Origin: Clostridia bacterium
Lineage (GTDB): Bacteria > Bacillota > Clostridia > Oscillospirales > Acutalibacteraceae
Length of the DNA stretch: 35,271 nucleotides
Reading direction: 5' to 3'
Assembly: GCA_900766585.1 (NCBI GenBank)
Contig: CAAFVV010000033.1
Location: 1-35,271, forward strand
Part shown: one piece after another, positions 31,891 to 35,271 of the stretch
How positions within the stretch are numbered: the first letter of the stretch is position 1
How the letters are laid out: the number at the start of each line of letters is the position of its first letter
Notes under the pieces: generated by a model
What the model saw: the letters and a program-made list of their open reading frames with translations, nothing else
Told to the model about the DNA's origin: nothing
The model's database searches: none
Translations under genes and position numbers: made by a program

Positions 31891-33033
31891 ATGGCGAGAA
31901 GGCAAAGCAAAACAGAATGCATTATGACGTATCTGCTCAACCTGATCGAGCAGGGGCAGCTCCCGGCTGACGGACGGCTGCCGACGGAAAAGATGCTGTG
32001 TGAGCAATTCGGAGTAAGCCGTGTGCCGGTGCAGGCGGCGTTTACCGAGCTGGCCAAGGTGGTCAATATTCAGCGCACGCCGGGGGACGGCTCGTTTGTC
32101 GTGCCGGATGAAACGGTAAAGACAGCTGCGCCGATTGACAACCTGATCCCGTTTGTTTTGGCCGAAGAAAACTACGGCGCGCGCTTCTGGGAGGCGGTCA
32201 AGGGCGCCGATGCCTATTTAAAACAGCATGAACATTATCTCATGGTACGGTACGCGCAGAAAACACTGCAATCGGAAATTGATGTCATCCGTTCCCTGCG
32301 GGAAAGCGGACTGAACTCTATTCTGCTGCTGTCCCGCAGCAAAACGCCCGAAAGCGCCGTGTTTTATAACCGCATGATCGGTGAGGGCTGCAACCTCGTG
32401 TTTGTGGACAGCATGTACCGGGGGATTTTCGGCGATCTGGTGAGCAGCGATAATACGATGGGCGGCTACCTTGCCACGACCCATCTGCTGAACAACGGGT
32501 ATGTCCGACCGGCATTCCTGTCGCTGCAGAAGGCATTTTACGGCTCCATTGAGGACCGCATCATCGGCTATCGCATGGCAATGGAGGAAAACGGCCTGTC
32601 ATGGGAGCAGCAGCGGGTGATTTATTTGAAAGATCTGGCGACGGACGGGGCGGATTCGCTCAATGCGTATTGCGAGAGCTTTGTCCGCCGGCTTTTGCAT
32701 ACAGACGAGCGGCCGGATGCGCTTGTCTGCGAAAACGACTATATGGCACTGACGATGTACCGCTATCTGCAAAAGTATGATCTGCGCATCCCGCGCGATA
32801 TGGCGGTCGTCGGCTATGACAACATGCCCGAAATGGGCAATATGGACACCCCGATCACATCGGTGGAGCAGCCTTTTTACGACATTGGCTATCAGGCGGC
32901 ACGCCTGTGCCTGAGAAAAAAGCAGCATGCGCTCAACGGCTGCGAGCACATTCTGATTCCCGTTCACCTGTGTGAGCGCAGTTCCTCCGCCCCGCGCGAG
33001 GCGGCGTCTGTGTCAGATGAAGCAGACATATAA
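31891..33033 (+). CDS. GntR/LacI hybrid transcription regulator (AraR-like)
   Basis: 380 residues. Residues ~1-75 form a GntR-type winged helix ('LPADGRLPTEKMLCEQFGVS', then 'VQAAFTELAKVVNIQRTPGD'). Residues ~85-370 form a LacI/periplasmic-binding-protein-like ligand domain ('MRYAQKTLQSEIDVIRSLRE'-type strand-helix pattern, 'DRIIGYRMAMEENGLSWEQQ', 'PDALVCENDYMALTMYRYL', 'AVVGYDNMPEMGNMDTPIT', 'VEQPFYDIGYQAARL'). This arrangement is that of AraR and relatives, which are sugar-responsive repressors. Located directly after the transport operon with its own promoter; it probably senses a breakdown product of the imported glycan. Target sites are inferred only. Confidence 0.92.
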   Translation: MARRQSKTECIMTYLLNLIEQGQLPADGRLPTEKMLCEQFGVSRVPVQAAFTELAKVVNIQRTPGDGSFVVPDETVKTAAPIDNLIPFVLAEENYGARFWEAVKGADAYLKQHEHYLMVRYAQKTLQSEIDVIRSLRESGLNSILLLSRSKTPESAVFYNRMIGEGCNLVFVDSMYRGIFGDLVSSDNTMGGYLATTHLLNNGYVRPAFLSLQKAFYGSIEDRIIGYRMAMEENGLSWEQQRVIYLKDLATDGADSLNAYCESFVRRLLHTDERPDALVCENDYMALTMYRYLQKYDLRIPRDMAVVGYDNMPEMGNMDTPITSVEQPFYDIGYQAARLCLRKKQHALNGCEHILIPVHLCERSSSAPREAASVSDEADI

Positions 33034-33035
33034 AG

Positions 33036-33078
33036 AAAGCGGCGGCTTCGGGTGTGATCCGATTGCCGCCGCTTTTTT
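33036..33078 (+). terminator. Terminator of the regulator gene
   Basis: AAAGCGGCGGC / GCCGCCGCTTT stem (11 bp) with an 18-base loop, followed by TTTTTT; starts 2 bp after the stop codon. Confidence 0.85.
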
Positions 33079-33083
33079 GCAGT

Positions 33084-33123
33084 AAAAATCCCCGCCGCCC
33101 AGTTTCGGGCGGCGGGGATTTTT
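33084..33123 (-). terminator. Terminator of glyS
   Basis: AATCCCCGCCGCCC / GGGCGGCGGGGATT (14 bp, extended by A-T pairs) with loop AGTTTC. On the minus strand it ends in TTTTT, 13 bp after the glyS stop. Near-symmetric, so it also backs up the convergent regulator's terminator. Confidence 0.88.
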
Positions 33124-33136
33124 GACGGGGTAAAGA

Positions 33137-34540
33137 TCAGAAGCGGAGCTTCTCTGCCAGATAGGCGGGCAGCGCGTCGATCGCCACGCGCTCCTGCTGC
33201 ATCGTGTCGCGGTCGCGCACGGTGACACAGCCATCGGTCTCGGAATCGAAGTCATAGGTCAGGCAGAACGGCGTGCCGATCTCGTCCTCGCGGCGATACC
33301 GCTTGCCGATGGAGCCGGCATCGTCAAAGTCCACCATAAAGTCCTTGGCGAGCATGTCGTGAACGGCGAGTGCCTTGTCGGACAGCTTTTTCGAGAGCGG
33401 CAGCACCGCAGCCTTAAACGGCGCGAGCGCGGGATGCAGTCGCAGCACCACGCGGGTGTCGTTTTTCTCGGCATCCACCACTTCTTCGTCATAGGCATCG
33501 CACAAAAACGCGAGGAACGACCGCTCCACGCCGAGCGACGGCTCGATGACATAGGGGATGTAGTGTGCGTTCTGCTCCTGATCGAAATAGGTCAGATCGC
33601 GGCCGGAGGTGTTCTGGTGCTGGGTCAGGTCATAGTCGGTACGATCGGCGACACCCCACAGCTCGCCCCAGCCGAACGGGAACAGAAACTCAAAGTCGGT
33701 CGTCGCTTTGGAATAGAAGCACAGCTCCTCGGGGTCGTGGTCGCGCAGGCGGAGGTTCTCCTCTTTAAGGCCGAGGGAGAGCAGCCAGTCGCGGCAGAAG
33801 CTGCGCCAATAGGTGAACCACTCGAGGTCGGTGCCGGGCTTGCAGAAAAATTCCAGCTCCATCTGCTCAAATTCGCGCACACGAAAGATGAAGTTGCCCG
33901 GCGTGATCTCGTTGCGGAACGATTTGCCGATCTGACCGATGCCAAACGGCAGCTTTTTACGGGTCGTGCGCTGCACGTTGGCAAAGTTGACGAAAATTCC
34001 CTGCGCCGTTTCGGGACGGAGGTACACGGTGTTTTTTGCGTCCTCGGTCACGCCCTGGAATGTCTTGAACATGAGGTTGAACTGGCGGATGTCGGTGAAA
34101 TCATGCTTGCCGCAGGAGGGGCAGGGGATGTTGTGGTCCTCCACAAATGCCTTCATCTCGTCCTGCGAAAACGCGTCAATCGGTTTTTGCAATGTGACGC
34201 CGTTCGCCGCCGTCCAGTCCTCGATCAGCTTATCCGCGCGGAACCGCTCCTTGCAGGCGCGGCAGTCCATCAGCGGATCGGAAAAGCCGCCCAAGTGTCC
34301 CGAGGCGACCCACGTCTGCGGATTCATCAGAATGGCGGCGTCCAGTCCGACGTTGTAGGGGTTTTCCTGAACAAATTTCTTCCACCATGCGCGCTTGATG
34401 TTGTTTTTCAGCTCTGCACCCAGAGGGCCGTAGTCCCAGGTGTTGGCAAGGCCGCCGTAGATCTCGGAGCCTGCATAGACAAAGCCGCGGCCTTTGCACA
34501 GGGCAACGAGCTTGTCCATGGTTTTCTCGGTGTTTTTCAT
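33137..34540 (-). CDS. glyS: Glycyl-tRNA synthetase, dimeric (alpha2) type
   Basis: Charges tRNA-Gly in the cytoplasm. 467 residues, the size of the bacterial single-chain class II enzyme. N-terminal 'KGRGFVYAGSEIYGGLANTW' and 'WDYGPLGAELKNNIKRAWW' (motif 1 region); two cysteine pairs CRAC and CPSC that probably bind zinc; motif 2 in 'FRNEITPGNFIFRVREFEQM'; motif 3 in 'EPSLGVERSFLAFLCDAY'. The C-terminal anticodon-binding domain ends at residue 467. ATG 34540 follows GGGAGGAATGG. It stands alone between a consensus promoter and a strong terminator. No T-box leader is visible: only about 40 bases lie between promoter and start. Confidence 0.96.
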   Translation of the reverse strand: MKNTEKTMDKLVALCKGRGFVYAGSEIYGGLANTWDYGPLGAELKNNIKRAWWKKFVQENPYNVGLDAAILMNPQTWVASGHLGGFSDPLMDCRACKERFRADKLIEDWTAANGVTLQKPIDAFSQDEMKAFVEDHNIPCPSCGKHDFTDIRQFNLMFKTFQGVTEDAKNTVYLRPETAQGIFVNFANVQRTTRKKLPFGIGQIGKSFRNEITPGNFIFRVREFEQMELEFFCKPGTDLEWFTYWRSFCRDWLLSLGLKEENLRLRDHDPEELCFYSKATTDFEFLFPFGWGELWGVADRTDYDLTQHQNTSGRDLTYFDQEQNAHYIPYVIEPSLGVERSFLAFLCDAYDEEVVDAEKNDTRVVLRLHPALAPFKAAVLPLSKKLSDKALAVHDMLAKDFMVDFDDAGSIGKRYRREDEIGTPFCLTYDFDSETDGCVTVRDRDTMQQERVAIDALPAYLAEKLRF

Positions 34541-34583
34541 ATTCCATTCCTCCCGCCGGCAAAAGCCGTCCTGATAACACTGT

Positions 34584-34612
34584 ATTTTACCTTGTTTTCA
34601 GGGGTTTGTCAA
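34584..34612 (-). promoter_or_regulatory. Sigma-A promoter of glyS
   Basis: Minus-strand TTGACA (perfect), 17 bp, TAAAAT (five of six), ending 44 bp before the ATG. Confidence 0.88.
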
Positions 34613-34650
34613 GCCCTAAGCCGGGTCGGCGGGAGGGTGTGCGGCGAAAA

Positions 34651-34734
34651 GCAGGACGAATAGAGATTGACTTCCGGTGTCATGATGATTTCACCGAAGA
34701 AATCATAAAAGCAGTTGCTAAACTGGCCGGATGA
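34651..34734 (+). pseudogene. C-terminal remnant of a large serine recombinase
   Basis: The plus-strand frame from GCA 34651 reads AGRIEIDFRCHDDFTEE and ends LAG-stop at 34732-34734 (TGATGA). The 'RIEIDF' strand followed by an acidic-aromatic 'DDF' looks like the very end of Clostridia transposon-type large serine recombinases. Only 27 codons remain and no start exists. Upstream bases do not continue the family pattern. See the oppositely oriented piece at 34996-35271. Family call rests on pattern memory. Confidence 0.45.
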
Positions 34735-34781
34735 TGAGCCTTTGAGAAGAAACAACCGATTACCGTTGGACCGAATCATAA

Positions 34782-34943
34782 AATTTGAGAAAAGCAAAAA
34801 ATTATGTGTCCTATCTTGACACAAGCCGCTTTGTTTTGGGACTTGGGGCAAAGCTGTTTTCCATTGCCGGGCCGGTCATTGCCTACGGCACCATCGCCAG
34901 CGTGCTCTACGGAGTGATCTGCTGGATAGTCTCCCTGTTCTGA
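34782..34943 (+). pseudogene. Hydrophobic C-terminal gene remnant
   Basis: A stop-free plus-strand frame of 53 codons ends at TGA 34941. It reads 'YVSYLDTSRFVLGLGAKLF' then 'SIAGPVIAYGTIASVLYGV' and ICWIVSLF, one or two membrane-helix-like stretches. No ATG and no ribosome-binding site; possible TTG at 34785. It looks like the tail of a small membrane protein, or a truncated cargo gene of a mobile element. I do not recognise the family. Confidence 0.35.
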
Positions 34944-34995
34944 CAGTCAGCGCCGCCCGCCGCGGGACATCCCGCATCCCGCCGAAAAAGTGCCG

Positions 34996-35271
34996 TGCTT
35001 CATAGACACGGACCTTCTCTATCAATTTCCGAAGTTCTTTTGGGCGGTACTCATTCAAAAGCTGAATACCTTTGGCATCTGCTTCTAACACAGCAGCTTT
35101 TTCTTTCCCAGCCTTCAATTTTGTAAGTGTTGCTTCCGTTGCTGCCAATTCATCACGCATGGAATCTATTGTGGTCTGGCGTTCTTCCTGGGCAGCGATA
35201 AATTTATCTCGCGTCATCCTGCCATTTCGGTATTCTTCATATAAGTCGAGCTTGCTGTTTTGCGCTCGTTG
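34996..35271 (-). pseudogene. Large serine recombinase C-terminal coiled-coil fragment (enters from right edge)
   Basis: The minus strand is open from the right edge, reading 'NSKLDLYEEYRNGRMTRDKF', a charged coiled coil ('ERQTTIDSMRDELAATEATL'), then 'YRPKELRKLIEKVRVYEA'. This is the zinc-domain/coiled-coil C-terminal region of Tn-type large serine recombinases (DUF4368-like), which move integrative elements. After 'VYEA' at about 34996 the frame runs on to a stop at 34876 but with no family-like sequence (Arg-rich), so the gene is broken there. The N-terminal catalytic part would lie outside the window. Confidence 0.65.

Noticed and set aside
30685..32007. 440-codon minus-strand open frame spanning the operon end and regulator start
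   Set aside because: It crosses a strong terminator and a promoter on the other strand, and has no family-like sequence.
33359..34663. 434-codon plus-strand frame opposite glyS
   Set aside because: Antisense shadow of an unambiguous glycyl-tRNA synthetase and crosses its promoter.
34609..34851. 80-codon minus-strand frame between glyS and the right end
   Set aside because: No recognisable features; overlaps better-supported recombinase and hydrophobic remnants on the plus strand.
1..35271. CRISPR arrays, rRNA, riboswitches, T-box leaders
   Set aside because: No regularly spaced direct repeats and no rRNA-like sequence seen. glyS and the lysC operon have leaders too short for a T-box or lysine riboswitch.

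Overview
The window looks like a chromosomal segment from a GC-rich (about 57-60 % by eye) gut-type Clostridia member, most likely Oscillospirales/Ruminococcaceae-like. The signs are strong AGGAGG ribosome-binding sites, Gram-positive lipoprotein signals, a dimeric glycyl-tRNA synthetase, an NPDTG-type cell-wall sorting signal, and homologues typical of uncultured Firmicutes. Species cannot be named from the sequence.

Left third (1-9900, almost all on the minus strand): the 5' end of an IS1182/IS5-type transposase at the left edge; a threonine/lysine-branch operon of ACT-domain protein (PheB type), homoserine dehydrogenase and aspartokinase; an unknown HExxH metallopeptidase-like protein; two serine tRNAs (GCU and UGA anticodons) behind a near-perfect promoter; a translationally coupled DUF3737 beta-helix protein and PatB/MalY-type C-S lyase; and a unit of membrane-anchored alpha/beta hydrolase plus 4-alpha-glucanotransferase.

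Central accessory region (10020-33033): a large carbohydrate-directed locus. A 337-bp AT-rich divergent control region (12308-12644) drives two units. Leftward are two overlapping genes for cytoplasmic pectate-lyase-3-like beta-helix proteins. Rightward is one ~19-kb operon of 12 genes: substrate-binding protein with two beta-sandwich modules, permease, permease, NHL/TPR membrane protein, YIP1-family membrane protein, DUF5696 lipoprotein, permease, permease, lipoprotein substrate-binding protein, secreted beta-helix protein, lipoprotein beta-helix protein, and a 958-residue three-repeat surface protein with a sortase-type tail. A strong terminator ends the operon. A GntR/LacI hybrid (AraR-like) regulator follows with its own promoter and terminator. 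No ABC ATPase and no classical glycoside hydrolase is encoded, so the importers probably use a shared ATPase encoded elsewhere. The chemistry would have to come from the beta-helix proteins and/or DUF5696. My inference is an uncharacterised system for capturing, trimming and importing an acidic or decorated plant or host glycan.

Right end (33084-35271): glycyl-tRNA synthetase on the minus strand with a consensus promoter and terminator, then a mosaic of mobile-element debris. This includes two oppositely oriented pieces that together read like the C-terminus of one large serine recombinase, and a hydrophobic gene remnant between them. The window therefore has mobile-element material at both ends.

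Functions are assigned from motifs and remembered family features; no database search was run.
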